Notes: a model not told the origin generated them from the letters alone. Numbered from the stretch's first letter, positions 7,568 to 15,377 are shown. The stretch is 20,551 bases of DNA from Candidatus Atribacteria bacterium UBA6251 (GCA_002441285.1 DJVR01000060.1:1-20551), one strand, 5' to 3'. Numbers and translations: made by a program.

Positions 7568-8740
7568 GTGAAGGTTTCATTAGGAATAATTACCAAAGAT
7601 TTTAATTCTTTAGAACCTCTCAATGAATTTTTAGAGAATGCATCAAAATTTAAACATAAGATTTATAGTGTAATAATCGTCTATTCTCATAGTTGTGATT
7701 TTAATTTAATAGACTATTTGAAGAGAATAGTCAAAGTTTTTTCTTTAAAAATAAATCATACTCCGTCAATAATAGAACAGCTAAGAAAGATAGAAGTATC
7801 TTCAGAAAGTATAAAGATTTTATATAATTGTCCTTCTTTAGAGAAGTATGGAATTGTTCCTTATGGACAATATAGAAATTATGCGGTAATCCAGGCTTTG
7901 TTAAGTGGTTCAGAGGTATTAATATTTGTGGATACCGATGTATACCCCAGAGTATTAGTGAAAGAAAATAATCAAGTAGTAGAGAAAGAGATAGATTTTT
8001 TGGGAAGACATTTAGAATATTTACAAAAAGAAGAAGTGATTATTACCACTAGTGACTATTCTGGATATTACATTATTCCTCCTATGCAATTTACTGGAAT
8101 GAAAGAATTATTTTTTGGTTTGCAGAAAGAAGAAGCCTACGAGTTTTTAATAAATTCCCAAAAACACCATTGTTTAAGTTTAGACCATTACAAAAAACGG
8201 AAAGTATTTGAAACAGATAAAATATTGGGAGGAAATGTGGCCATCAAGCTCAATGCTTTTAAAGAATTACCTCCTTTTTTTTCTACTCTATATGAGATAA
8301 ATGGTGAGTATATTTTATCCAGGGGAGAAGATACACTCCTAGGAATTAAATTAAGAGAAATTGATAAAAAATGCATAGATATAGATACCAGAATATTTCA
8401 TAATACTTTTGGGAATTTCCCTGAAATTCCAGATATAAGAAACGATAATAATATTAGGGATAGATTTTATTATGCTTGTTTGGGATGGATTGGAAGAAAC
8501 CCTTTTCTAAATTGGTTAAAAAGAGAAGACTTAAAAGAGATAAAATATTATCAAAAAGAGAATTTGATTATTGGTTCTAAGGCGATTGCTTCTTACCTTA
8601 ATGATGAAAGATTTTTGATCTTTCCTAGTGCCCTAGAGATATCTTACTATCGACTAAGAGAGGTAATTAGAGAATATAGAAAAACTTTAAAAGCCTGGAA
8701 TGAGTTTATGGAAAAATGGCAAAGAGGAAGGGAGGGATAA
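7568..8740 (+). CDS. GT-A fold glycosyltransferase (GTG start)
   Basis: A 390-residue soluble protein of glycosyltransferase-A type. The nucleotide-sugar/metal motif is DTD at residues 122-124 (EVLIFVDTDVYP), followed by the acceptor-side GGNVAIKLNAF, the acidic RGED at 252-255 and a late histidine (H278 in RIFHNTFG). This DxD ... GGxx ... GED ... H order is that of inverting family-2-like enzymes. No membrane helix is visible. The start is GTG at 7568: AAAGGAGG lies seven bases upstream, an ideal site, whereas the ATG at 7535 would overlap the preceding gene. It is followed three bases later by a family-4 glycosyltransferase and resembles in motif order the transferase at 10086. Donor and acceptor sugars cannot be read from sequence. 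Confidence 0.82.
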   Translation: MKVSLGIITKDFNSLEPLNEFLENASKFKHKIYSVIIVYSHSCDFNLIDYLKRIVKVFSLKINHTPSIIEQLRKIEVSSESIKILYNCPSLEKYGIVPYGQYRNYAVIQALLSGSEVLIFVDTDVYPRVLVKENNQVVEKEIDFLGRHLEYLQKEEVIITTSDYSGYYIIPPMQFTGMKELFFGLQKEEAYEFLINSQKHHCLSLDHYKKRKVFETDKILGGNVAIKLNAFKELPPFFSTLYEINGEYILSRGEDTLLGIKLREIDKKCIDIDTRIFHNTFGNFPEIPDIRNDNNIRDRFYYACLGWIGRNPFLNWLKREDLKEIKYYQKENLIIGSKAIASYLNDERFLIFPSALEISYYRLREVIREYRKTLKAWNEFMEKWQRGREG

Positions 8741-8743
8741 AAA

Positions 8744-9937
8744 ATGAAGATATTAATTATCAATCATTTCCCCCTGGAAGGTTCAGGTAGTGGAGTTTAT
8801 ACTAAGAATTTAGCTAAAGAATTAACCAAGAATGGGCATAAAATAAAATTAATTTTTCCTGAGAACCAAAGAGTATGCCCTGAGGTTTTTGCAGCTAGAC
8901 CAATAATGTTTAAGGGTGAAAATAATAAAGATTTTGAAATTGATTTTAATTTCCCTTGTTTTACCAGCCATCCCAGGAGTAGTACTACTTTTTATCAATT
9001 AAATAAAACACAAATAAAAGAGTATATTGATATAATGGTTAAAGTGACCCAAGAAGAAGTAAATGAGTTTAAACCAGATATCATTCATGCCCAACATCTT
9101 TGGATTACTCCTTATGCTGCCTATAAAGCCGGGGTTCCCTATGTGGTGACTGCACACGGAACAGATTTAAAAGGATTCAAGCAAGATAAAAGATATCATC
9201 CTTATGCCTTAAAGGGCGCCCAAAATGCTTACAAGGTTATTACTATATCTAAACAAGTAGATCAAGAAACCAAAGAACTTTATAAACTTGAGGATAAAAA
9301 AAGAAAAATTATTTATAATGGTTATGATCCTTTACTTTTTCGAGTGAAGGATATCTCTAGAAAAGAAGTTTTAGAAAGATTTAGCATAGGTGAAATACCA
9401 GATTTTCTGGTATTTTTTGCTGGGAAGTTAGCCCATTTCAAAGGAGTAGACATTTTATTAAAAGCTGCTAAAATATATGAAAATCAGATCAAAGAAAAGG
9501 TGATGACTTTAATTGCTGGAAATGGAGTGATGTATCAGGAACTAAAAGAACTTAGAGACTTTTTAAAGCTAAAGAGAACTTTTTTCCTGGGTCATGTGAA
9601 TCAAGAGCAACTTGTAGATTTATATAATATTGCTGACGTAAGTACCGTACCTTCCAGGAACGAACCTTTTGGTCTGGTAGCGATAGAAGCATTGGCTTGT
9701 GGCACCCCAGTAGTAGCTACTAATCAAGGGGGATTGCCTGATTTTATTCATAAGGGAGTAGGCACTCTGGTAGAAGTAGAAGATGATATTTCCTTGGCAG
9801 AAGCCATCATTAATGAACTTACTAGACCTGACAAAAAAGACAGAAGAAAAAAAGCTAATGAGTATGCATTTAGAAATTTTTCCTGGGAAAATACCGTAAA
9901 AGAAGTTGAAAAAATATACCGAGAAGTAATTGATTAA
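8744..9937 (+). CDS. Family 4 (GT-B) glycosyltransferase
   Basis: A 397-residue GT-B enzyme of the GT4 (group 1) family. The N-terminal domain has the glycine-rich loop GSGSGVYTKNL (about 13-23) and HAQHLW, then TAHGTD around His138. The C-terminal domain has FFAGKLAHFKGVDILLKA, the donor-binding NEPFGLVAIEALACGTPVVA with the EX7E pair E307 and E315, and GGLPDFI. GT4 enzymes are retaining transferases that use nucleotide sugars to build lipid- or polysaccharide-linked glycans or soluble glycosides. It begins three bases after the previous transferase's stop; its GGGAGGG site lies inside that gene, so the two are translationally close and surely cotranscribed. The particular sugar is unknown. 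Confidence 0.92.
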   Translation: MKILIINHFPLEGSGSGVYTKNLAKELTKNGHKIKLIFPENQRVCPEVFAARPIMFKGENNKDFEIDFNFPCFTSHPRSSTTFYQLNKTQIKEYIDIMVKVTQEEVNEFKPDIIHAQHLWITPYAAYKAGVPYVVTAHGTDLKGFKQDKRYHPYALKGAQNAYKVITISKQVDQETKELYKLEDKKRKIIYNGYDPLLFRVKDISRKEVLERFSIGEIPDFLVFFAGKLAHFKGVDILLKAAKIYENQIKEKVMTLIAGNGVMYQELKELRDFLKLKRTFFLGHVNQEQLVDLYNIADVSTVPSRNEPFGLVAIEALACGTPVVATNQGGLPDFIHKGVGTLVEVEDDISLAEAIINELTRPDKKDRRKKANEYAFRNFSWENTVKEVEKIYREVID

Positions 9938-10033
9938 CGTTATAGGTTCTTAAAATTTTTAAGGGATTATCCAGAAGTTTTATTTAAAAACAAAGTAAAA
10001 AAAAATTAAATAAAATATAACAAAGAGACTTAA

Positions 10034-10051
10034 AGGGAACTAATTTTCCCT
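10034..10051 (+). other. Short hairpin upstream of the GT-cNMP fusion gene
   Basis: AGGGAA and TTCCCT form a 6-bp stem with a 6-base loop, about 35 bases before the start codon in the 148-base gap after the GT4 gene. A mixed A/T stretch follows (TAAAGTTTTATTTATT), so it could be a weak terminator or a leader hairpin. The assignment is uncertain. Confidence 0.3.
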
Positions 10052-10085
10052 AAAGTTTTATTTATTAAGGTGAGGGATATAAATT

Positions 10086-11834
10086 ATGCGTACTGTAGTA
10101 GTTATACCTACCTATTGGGGAAGGAAAAGAGAGAATTTTTTTCAAGAAGGGGATATAGTTTATGACCACCCTACCCCGATAGATATGGATGGAACTTTAA
10201 GCAGAATGTTAGAAAGTATGAAAATATTAAATAAAAAGGATTTTAAATTGGTTATCTTGGTTTGCCCTACTACTAAAGAGATAGAAAGGCAAGCAGAGGC
10301 GAAAGTAAAAAAGATAGTTAGAGAAGTAAATTTGGACGTAGAGACCTATGTATTTACCAAAAAGATTTTAAGAAAAATTAAAAAATTTGGAAGAAAAACT
10401 GCTCTAAAAGAAAACATACTTTCTTTATTAAATTTAGAAGGATATGCCAATGTCAGAAATATGTGTTTGTTGGCTTCTCAAATACTTAATGCGGATATCA
10501 GTATTTTTCTTGATGATGATGAAGTTATTGAAAATCCTGATTTTATAGACATAGCTCAAGAGTTTATTGGGAAAAGGGTATATGGAGAAACTGTCTATGC
10601 AGTGGCTGGTTATTATTTAAATAAATATGGTAATTATTATGATGATGTGAGCATGGAGCCTTGGATGACTTATTGGAATAGGTTTGGTAGTAAATCTAAA
10701 GCCTTTGATAAGATAATAGGATGTGAACCTAGACTTAAACATACCCCTTTTGCTTTTGGTGGAGCAATGATAATTCATAAAAATCTCTACCAAATAGTCC
10801 CCTTTGACCCTTATGTAGCCAGAGGAGAAGACATTGATTATCTGATAAACGCAAAAATGTTTGGTTTTAATTTCTTTTTAGATAATAAATTAAATGTGAA
10901 ACATTTACCTCCACCCAAAACTCATCCAGTATGGAAGAGAACTCGAGAAGACATCTATCGTTTTGTTTATGAAAGGGCAAAAATTAATTCTCAATATGAA
11001 GTAAGCAATATGCGGATGGTTTCAGCAAAAGATTTTTACCCTTATCCCGGAGAATTTTTAACTAATGAATTAGAAGACAAGGTTTTTAAAACTAATTTGT
11101 TACTTGCTTTGGAATATTTATCTAAGGGGAATGTAGAAGCCTGTCAAGAATCAATAAAAAATATCTATTTAAGTGTTTATGAAGCTATCCCCAAAAAAGA
11201 TCCTTTTACAGCCTATAGAAGAATCCAGAAGGATTGGGAAAAATTAATAGATTTTACTCTCGAACATAAGGGAGAGTTAAGAAAGATAGTGGAAGATGCA
11301 AATTTATTTAAGATGGATCTATCTTTTGATGAAAAACATTATGAGAAAATTGACCTAAATGAGAAAAAAGAAATTCTAAAGAGAATGAAGGAATTTAAAG
11401 ATTTTAATGATGCTGAATTAGAAAAAATTGTTCAGATGTCCAGCATTAAAGCTTATAAACAAGATGAATATATTTTTAAAGAAGGGGAAGAAGATTCATC
11501 TTTTTATATAGTAATCAGGGGTCGCCTTCGTATTGTAAAATATAATGAAAGAAACGAAGAAATTGTTTTGGCTGATCTATGTAGCGGAGGTTTTTTAGGT
11601 GAAACAGCTATTGTTAATGAGAGGCATCAAGTTAATGCTATTGCCAGCGAATTTGTTGAATTGCTTTTTATAGAACAGAAAGATCTTGACCTGTTAATTA
11701 AGGAAGATGCAAATTTAGGGAATAAGTTATTATTTATTTTTTTAGAAAAATTATCTAAAAAATTAGATAAAACCAACCGATTATTTCAAAAGAATTATAT
11801 ATTAGGCAGTTCTTCACTTTCTGATATGGGTTAA
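10086..11834 (+). CDS. Fusion: GT-A glycosyltransferase with C-terminal cyclic-nucleotide-binding-like domain
   Basis: A 582-residue two-domain protein. Residues about 1-300 are a GT-A transferase: RTVVVIPTYWG at the start, metal motif DDDE at 143-146, the FAFGGAMIIHKNL segment, acidic RGEDID at 246-251 and H273 in VKHLPPP. A mostly helical linker (about 300-430) follows. Residues about 438-565 match the Crp/PKA-type cNMP-binding fold: DAELEKIVQMSSIKAYKQDE, IFKEGEEDSSFYIVIRGRLRIV and the phosphate-binding cassette FLGETAIV. The cassette keeps Glu506 but has Gln515 where the phosphate-gripping arginine usually sits, so ligand binding may be altered or lost. There is no DNA-binding domain after it. 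The start ATG follows AAGGTGAGGG. Its stop is only three bases from the convergent MATE gene stop. Allosteric control of a sugar transferase by a nucleotide or other ligand is the natural inference. Confidence 0.85.
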   Translation: MRTVVVIPTYWGRKRENFFQEGDIVYDHPTPIDMDGTLSRMLESMKILNKKDFKLVILVCPTTKEIERQAEAKVKKIVREVNLDVETYVFTKKILRKIKKFGRKTALKENILSLLNLEGYANVRNMCLLASQILNADISIFLDDDEVIENPDFIDIAQEFIGKRVYGETVYAVAGYYLNKYGNYYDDVSMEPWMTYWNRFGSKSKAFDKIIGCEPRLKHTPFAFGGAMIIHKNLYQIVPFDPYVARGEDIDYLINAKMFGFNFFLDNKLNVKHLPPPKTHPVWKRTREDIYRFVYERAKINSQYEVSNMRMVSAKDFYPYPGEFLTNELEDKVFKTNLLLALEYLSKGNVEACQESIKNIYLSVYEAIPKKDPFTAYRRIQKDWEKLIDFTLEHKGELRKIVEDANLFKMDLSFDEKHYEKIDLNEKKEILKRMKEFKDFNDAELEKIVQMSSIKAYKQDEYIFKEGEEDSSFYIVIRGRLRIVKYNERNEEIVLADLCSGGFLGETAIVNERHQVNAIASEFVELLFIEQKDLDLLIKEDANLGNKLLFIFLEKLSKKLDKTNRLFQKNYILGSSSLSDMG

Positions 11835-11837
11835 TAC

Positions 11838-12629
11838 TTATCCTTCCTCAGGGATAAAGGGAGAAACAGAGGTCTGAATAGAATCCCTAAATTCATGAAT
11901 AACCTTTTTCCCCCATCCTCCTTGAAAGTAGAAGTAAAGAGCTATCAGTGCCGAGATAATATTACTTAAAGTCATTCCCCACCATATACCGGTAGAACCA
12001 AATTGAATACCAAGGAAATAAGCAAGGGGGATTCTGAATCCCCAGAGCCTTACTAAATCTACTATCATAGGTTGAATATTATGCCCAGACCCTCTAAATA
12101 AAGCCATAATTGCTCCGATTAAACCAAAAAAAGGTATGCCCAAAGTGAAGATGGCAAGAAGATGAATTCCTTCATTAATAATATCAGCTCTCCCAGGAAT
12201 AAATAATCTAAATAGCCAGATTCTTGAGGTGAAAACCAGAGCAGCTTCTAATAAGGTGATAAGAGTTACCATCTGTAGAGATTTTTTGGCGATTTCATCT
12301 ACTCTTTTGATCAGATTTGCCCCTAAATTCTGACCGATCAAAGTTATAATTCCCGTCCCTAAGCTATCAACTACAATAAAGATAATATTGATTAATTTAT
12401 CTCCTATCCCATAGGCAGCAATAACTGTCTCTGGATTATTTACTCTGCCAATAATAGCCATCACTACTACGAATCCAAACGCGGTAGTCGAATGTCCTAT
12501 CGCGGCTGGTAGACCTATTCGAAAAATTCTTTTTAACCATTTCCAAATAGGAATTAAATCGTTTATAGCGATCTTAATCCCTTTTGTTCCCTTAAAAAGA
12601 AAATATAGAGATATAAAAGAAGCTACCCC
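11838..12629 (-). pseudogene. MATE-family efflux transporter, C-terminal fragment (frameshifted)
   Basis: This is the second half of a MATE transporter, from GVASFISLYFLFKGTKGIKI to the C-terminus (about 263 residues), containing the second MatE repeat: RIGLPAAIGHSTTAFGFVVV, then IAAYGIGDKLINI, GTGIITLIGQNLGANL, and helices to the end. It is in a different frame from the N-terminal half. The frame is open back to an ATG at 12689, but residues between 12689 and 12630 (MVAFYPFRSARSSTG) are not MATE-like and no ribosome site is seen, so independent translation is unlikely. MATE proteins export cationic drugs or metabolites with Na+ or H+ antiport. Its stop is three bases from the stop of the convergent glycosyltransferase gene. 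One extra G in the G-run at 12626-12629 would restore a complete transporter of about 475 residues. Confidence 0.85.
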
Positions 12630-13264
12630 TGGCAGGTAATGGTAGCCAGTGCTACTCCTAGCACTCCTAAATGGGTAAAATGCCACCAACCAAAGATTAA
12701 AAAGGGATCAAGTATTATATTTAAAGTAACCGTGAAAAGATTTATATACATTTGAGTAAGGGTATCACCTTTGGCAGAAAGTATACTTTGAAAGGCAAAG
12801 CTAATAAACATAAAGGGAATTCCCCAGAAAATAATCCGCATATAAGTTATTGCTGTACTGGTAACCGTAGTAGATTTAGTGATAAAGGAGACCAGATGAG
12901 GGGTGGATATAAATCCCAAAATAGCAACTATTAATCCAAATATTACAGATAGAGATATCATCTGACTGGCTACTATGTTGGCATTTTTCTTTTCTCCTGC
13001 CCCAGTATATTGAGAAACTAGAGCTACACCAGCTATTCCAAATCCGAAGGAAAGAGCAATGAGAAACCAAATTACTGGCCAGGAAATTTGCAAACCGGCT
13101 ACTGCTTCTCCGCTTTCTGCAGGAGGAAGATGTCCCAACCAAAAGGTATCAGCAAGATGGTATAAAGTATGTAATAGTTGAGAAATCATCACCGGAAAGC
13201 TTAATAAAAACATAACTTTTAGGGGATTGCCGGTTAAGATCTCTTCACGGGTAACTTTTCTCAT
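12623..13264 (-). pseudogene. MATE-family efflux transporter, N-terminal fragment (frameshifted)
   Basis: This is the first half of the same MATE transporter: 213 residues, about six membrane helices. It begins ILTGNPLKVMFLLSFPVMIS, has the family signature HLADTFWLGHL, then ISWPVIWFLIALSFGFGIAG, GAGEKKNANIVASQM, and a final GVLGVALATITCQG before a TAG at 12623-12625. In intact MATE proteins the GVALATI... segment runs straight on into the second half, which is found here in the next frame. AAGGAG lies five bases before ATG 13264, an excellent site. The gene lies 52 bases downstream of the DUF2089 gene on the same strand and is probably in its transcript. Whether the break is real, phase-variable or a consensus error in a homopolymer cannot be decided here. 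Confidence 0.87.
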
Positions 13265-13316
13265 TCTCTCTCCTTCTTGAATATTTGCACTTTATAATAT
13301 AACAATTTTTCCTCTA

Positions 13317-13889
13317 TTATACAATTTCTATCTCGATATGTTCTCCTTTTTCTTCTTCCACCACATCTACAATTTTACCGGTAAATTCCGGGTCATTTAT
13401 CGCTTTGTTAAGTTCATCCATATCGATTGGTATCTCTTTACCTTCTACATTGATTGTATTCTTGCCCAACTTGCTAGCGAGATTTATTCCCCAATTGACT
13501 AAGCTGAAAGGAATGGTGACATTTACCTGAGGTTTGTCTCCTTTGGTGACACGGATTTTTAAGAATCTCTTTTTCTTTGTAGAGAGAGGAGCGGTCTCCT
13601 CTTTTTCCTTCAGTCCCTCACTTTCACTAAATAATCCCAGGGTAATTAGCAATTTATCCAAACGATTTTTTACAGTAGGGTAGGAGATACTCATCCTTTC
13701 CTGAACCTCTTTAATGTTTCCTCTGGAGCGAAGAAAAGTAAGTAAAAATTTACTATCTTCATCGGAGAGAGATAGAAGTTTGTTTATAGGGAATTCTCCT
13801 TGAATTGTAGTGCTGCATTTAGGACATCTTAATTCTGTAATTTCCAACATAGAGTTACAGGCCGGGCAAAGAGTCGGGATTTTCTTCAT
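13317..13889 (-). CDS. DUF2089 protein: zinc ribbon, helix-turn-helix and C-terminal dimer-like domain
   Basis: A 190-residue protein of the DUF2089 family. Residues 8-25 form a zinc ribbon with C8, C11, C22 and C25 (CPAC ... CPKC). Residues about 38-85 contain the conserved GNIKEVQERMSISYPTVKNR, a helix-turn-helix of the family. After a charged linker, residues about 108-190 form a second domain (VNVTIPFSLVNWGINLASKL ... GKIVDVVEEE ... EHIEIEIV) seen in SHOCT-associated bacterial regulators. It is therefore a probable DNA-binding regulator; its target is not known for the family. It has an excellent promoter with a palindrome on its -10, suggesting autoregulation, and a GGAGGTG site. The MATE gene follows 52 bases downstream, so it may regulate that exporter. 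Confidence 0.85.
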   Translation of the reverse strand: MKKIPTLCPACNSMLEITELRCPKCSTTIQGEFPINKLLSLSDEDSKFLLTFLRSRGNIKEVQERMSISYPTVKNRLDKLLITLGLFSESEGLKEKEETAPLSTKKKRFLKIRVTKGDKPQVNVTIPFSLVNWGINLASKLGKNTINVEGKEIPIDMDELNKAINDPEFTGKIVDVVEEEKGEHIEIEIV

Positions 13890-13900
13890 TATTCACCTCC

Positions 13901-13919
13901 ATATTAATAATATTAATAT
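13901..13919. promoter_or_regulatory. Candidate operator at the DUF2089 promoter
   Basis: ATATTAAT and ATTAATAT form a perfect 8-bp inverted repeat around a 3-base centre. The 19-base site covers the -10 element and the likely transcription start of the DUF2089 gene, the expected position for a repressor site. Low sequence complexity (A/T only) tempers the call. Confidence 0.45.
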
Positions 13920-13938
13920 ATATGTTAAATAATGTCAA
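13910..13938 (-). promoter_or_regulatory. Promoter of the DUF2089-MATE transcript
   Basis: On the minus strand, TTGACA (13933-13938) is followed by a 17-base spacer and TAATAT (13910-13915). The gene's GGAGGTG site and ATG at 13889 lie just downstream, leaving a leader of about 15-20 bases. Confidence 0.8.
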
Positions 13939-14026
13939 GTAAAATATTAATAAAGTTATAAAAAATATTATAATTTTGATATTTATAATGAATTTATTAT
14001 CCCTACACCAAACACGAATAGTTTTA

Positions 14027-14055
14027 TTGCAATTAAGTATTTATTTACGTAGAAT
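14027..14055 (+). promoter_or_regulatory. Promoter of the yddG-like gene
   Basis: TTGCAA (14027-14032, four of six consensus bases) is followed by a 17-base spacer and TAGAAT (14050-14055, five of six). The TTG start codon of the exporter lies about 60 bases downstream. Confidence 0.5.
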
Positions 14056-14061
14056 AAATAC
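14037..14061. promoter_or_regulatory. 25-base palindrome over the yddG-like promoter
   Basis: GTATTTATT (14037-14045) and AATAAATAC (14053-14061) are perfect 9-bp inverted arms around a 7-base centre containing TACGTA. It overlaps the spacer and the -10 of the proposed promoter, so a repressor operator is more likely than an RNA hairpin. Confidence 0.5.
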
Positions 14062-14114
14062 ATTAACCGGAGAAAAAATAATTTTTTTACTTTAAAGCCT
14101 GAGGGAGATACAAT

Positions 14115-15056
14115 TTGAAAATAACTGTTTCTCAAGAGAATTTAAATACCATATTTGGAATATTGGCTATATTATTTTGGGGAACTACTATCGCCTTTTC
14201 GCGAAGCTTAACAGAACAGTTAGGGCCTTTAACCGCTGCTTCCTGGATATTTTTACTGAGTGGTATCTGGAGTTGTATTTACCTGATTAGCAAACCGGGA
14301 GGAATTAAAAAAACCTTCCAGCTCCCAATTTTATATTTAATCGGTTGTGGAGCTTTATTCGTTTTTTATATGGTCTGTCTTTATTTGGCGGTGGGATTAG
14401 CTTTTAGCCGTGAACAGGTAATTGAGGTAAGCATTATTAATTATCTCTGGCCCGGATTGACACTGGTCTTTTCCCTTCCTATTTTACGCAAGAAGGCGAA
14501 AATAACTTTAATTCCCGGGGTAGTTCTGGCTTTTAGCGGTTTTTATCTGGCTACAGTGGAAAGTGGAATGTTTTCCTGGGAGGTATTCAAAGGGAATTTT
14601 CAAGTAAATTATTTTCCTTACTTGTTAGCTTTTATGGCTGCCATTTCCTGGGGGCTCTATTCTATTTTAGTTCGCCGTTGGGCTGGTCATACTGAAGGTG
14701 GAGCAGTCCCCCTCTTTCTTTTGGGTACTGGGCTAGTCTTAATCGCAATAAGGTTTATGTTTCCCGAAGAATCTTACTGGACGCCACGGGTAGTACTGGA
14801 GCTTTTATATATGTCTGTCTTCCCCACCTTTTTAGCTTATACTTTCTGGGATAGAGCTATGCGAAAAGGCAATATTATCTTAGTTGCTTCTTTTTCTTAT
14901 TTTACTCCACTTCTTTCTGTTCTTATTACATCTTTTTATCTTCAGGTAAAGATACAGGCCAATATCTGGATAGCTTGCTTATTAGTTATTGCTGGGGCTT
15001 TGCTCTCTAAAATTTCTATTATTGATAAAGCCAAAAAAGAATCTCCTTTTAAATAA
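14115..15056 (+). CDS. yddG: EamA/DMT-family exporter, YddG-like (aromatic amino acid exporter type)
   Basis: A 313-residue inner-membrane protein with ten predicted helices in two EamA repeats. It resembles E. coli YddG closely in places: LTAASWIFLLSGIWS, then REQVIEVSIINYLWPGLTLV (compare the IEVGMVNYLWPSLTILF segment of YddG), LIPGVVLAFSGFYL, YFPYLLAFMAAISWGLYSIL and ILVASFSYFTPLLSVLI. YddG exports aromatic and other neutral amino acids or their analogues. The start is TTG at 14115, with GAGGGAG eight to ten bases upstream; no ATG fits before the first helix. It is a single-gene unit, divergent from DUF2089, with its own promoter overlapped by a palindrome. The substrate is inferred from family similarity only. 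Confidence 0.87.
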   Translation: MKITVSQENLNTIFGILAILFWGTTIAFSRSLTEQLGPLTAASWIFLLSGIWSCIYLISKPGGIKKTFQLPILYLIGCGALFVFYMVCLYLAVGLAFSREQVIEVSIINYLWPGLTLVFSLPILRKKAKITLIPGVVLAFSGFYLATVESGMFSWEVFKGNFQVNYFPYLLAFMAAISWGLYSILVRRWAGHTEGGAVPLFLLGTGLVLIAIRFMFPEESYWTPRVVLELLYMSVFPTFLAYTFWDRAMRKGNIILVASFSYFTPLLSVLITSFYLQVKIQANIWIACLLVIAGALLSKISIIDKAKKESPFK

Positions 15057-15377
15057 AATTAAAATTAATTAAATTAACTCTCCCATCCATATCGTTTTTT
15101 TGGTTATTTTTTCTGAAAAAAAGAAGGATTTTTGAAATAAATGTAGTAATGTTACTAATACTAATAGAGGATAATTTAAAAATAAAAATCCAAATTCTTC
15201 ATTATAACAAATAATTTCCACTAAAAATAAGAAGGAAATATTTTTGGATTGCAAAAAAGGAGGTGAGATAAAGGGAAAGGTTATCGGAAAATATTTATTT
15301 AAATATTTTATATTTTCAAATCTTTCTAAGGAGGTGATCTTTGGGTTTGAATATGTAAATATATAAACGAAATAGAC
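15057..15377. other. Intergenic stretch before the riboswitch, with two strong ribosome-site-like sequences
   Basis: No gene with a start codon is visible in this stretch. It holds a 14-base palindrome TAGTAATGTTACTA (15144-15157), a distant inverted pair GGATTTTT (15126-15133) / AAAAATCC (15184-15191), an AGGAGGTGA at 15258-15266 and a 12-base AAGGAGGTGATC at 15328-15339 that is fully complementary to the usual 16S rRNA 3' end. The second is followed at good spacing by a five-codon TTG frame ending in TAA at 15356-15358. A frame of 32 codons without a start runs 15268-15366. The operon promoter should lie at the downstream end, but I found no convincing -35/-10 pair. Confidence 0.5.

Noticed and set aside
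9949..9963. CTTAAAATTTTTAAG palindrome after the GT4 gene
   Set aside because: As RNA it has only an A/U stem with a tiny loop and no T-run; probably chance in A/T-rich sequence.
12876..13142. Serine-rich 88-codon minus-strand frame inside the MATE gene
   Set aside because: It is an out-of-frame reading of the N-terminal MATE fragment, whose own frame shows clear membrane helices.
15069..15254. 61-codon minus-strand frame in the intergenic region
   Set aside because: Hydrophobic low-complexity translation, no convincing ribosome site and no recognisable domain.
15268..15366. 32-codon frame beginning with ATA after an AGGAGGTGA site
   Set aside because: No ATG, GTG or TTG start; kept only as a possible relic.
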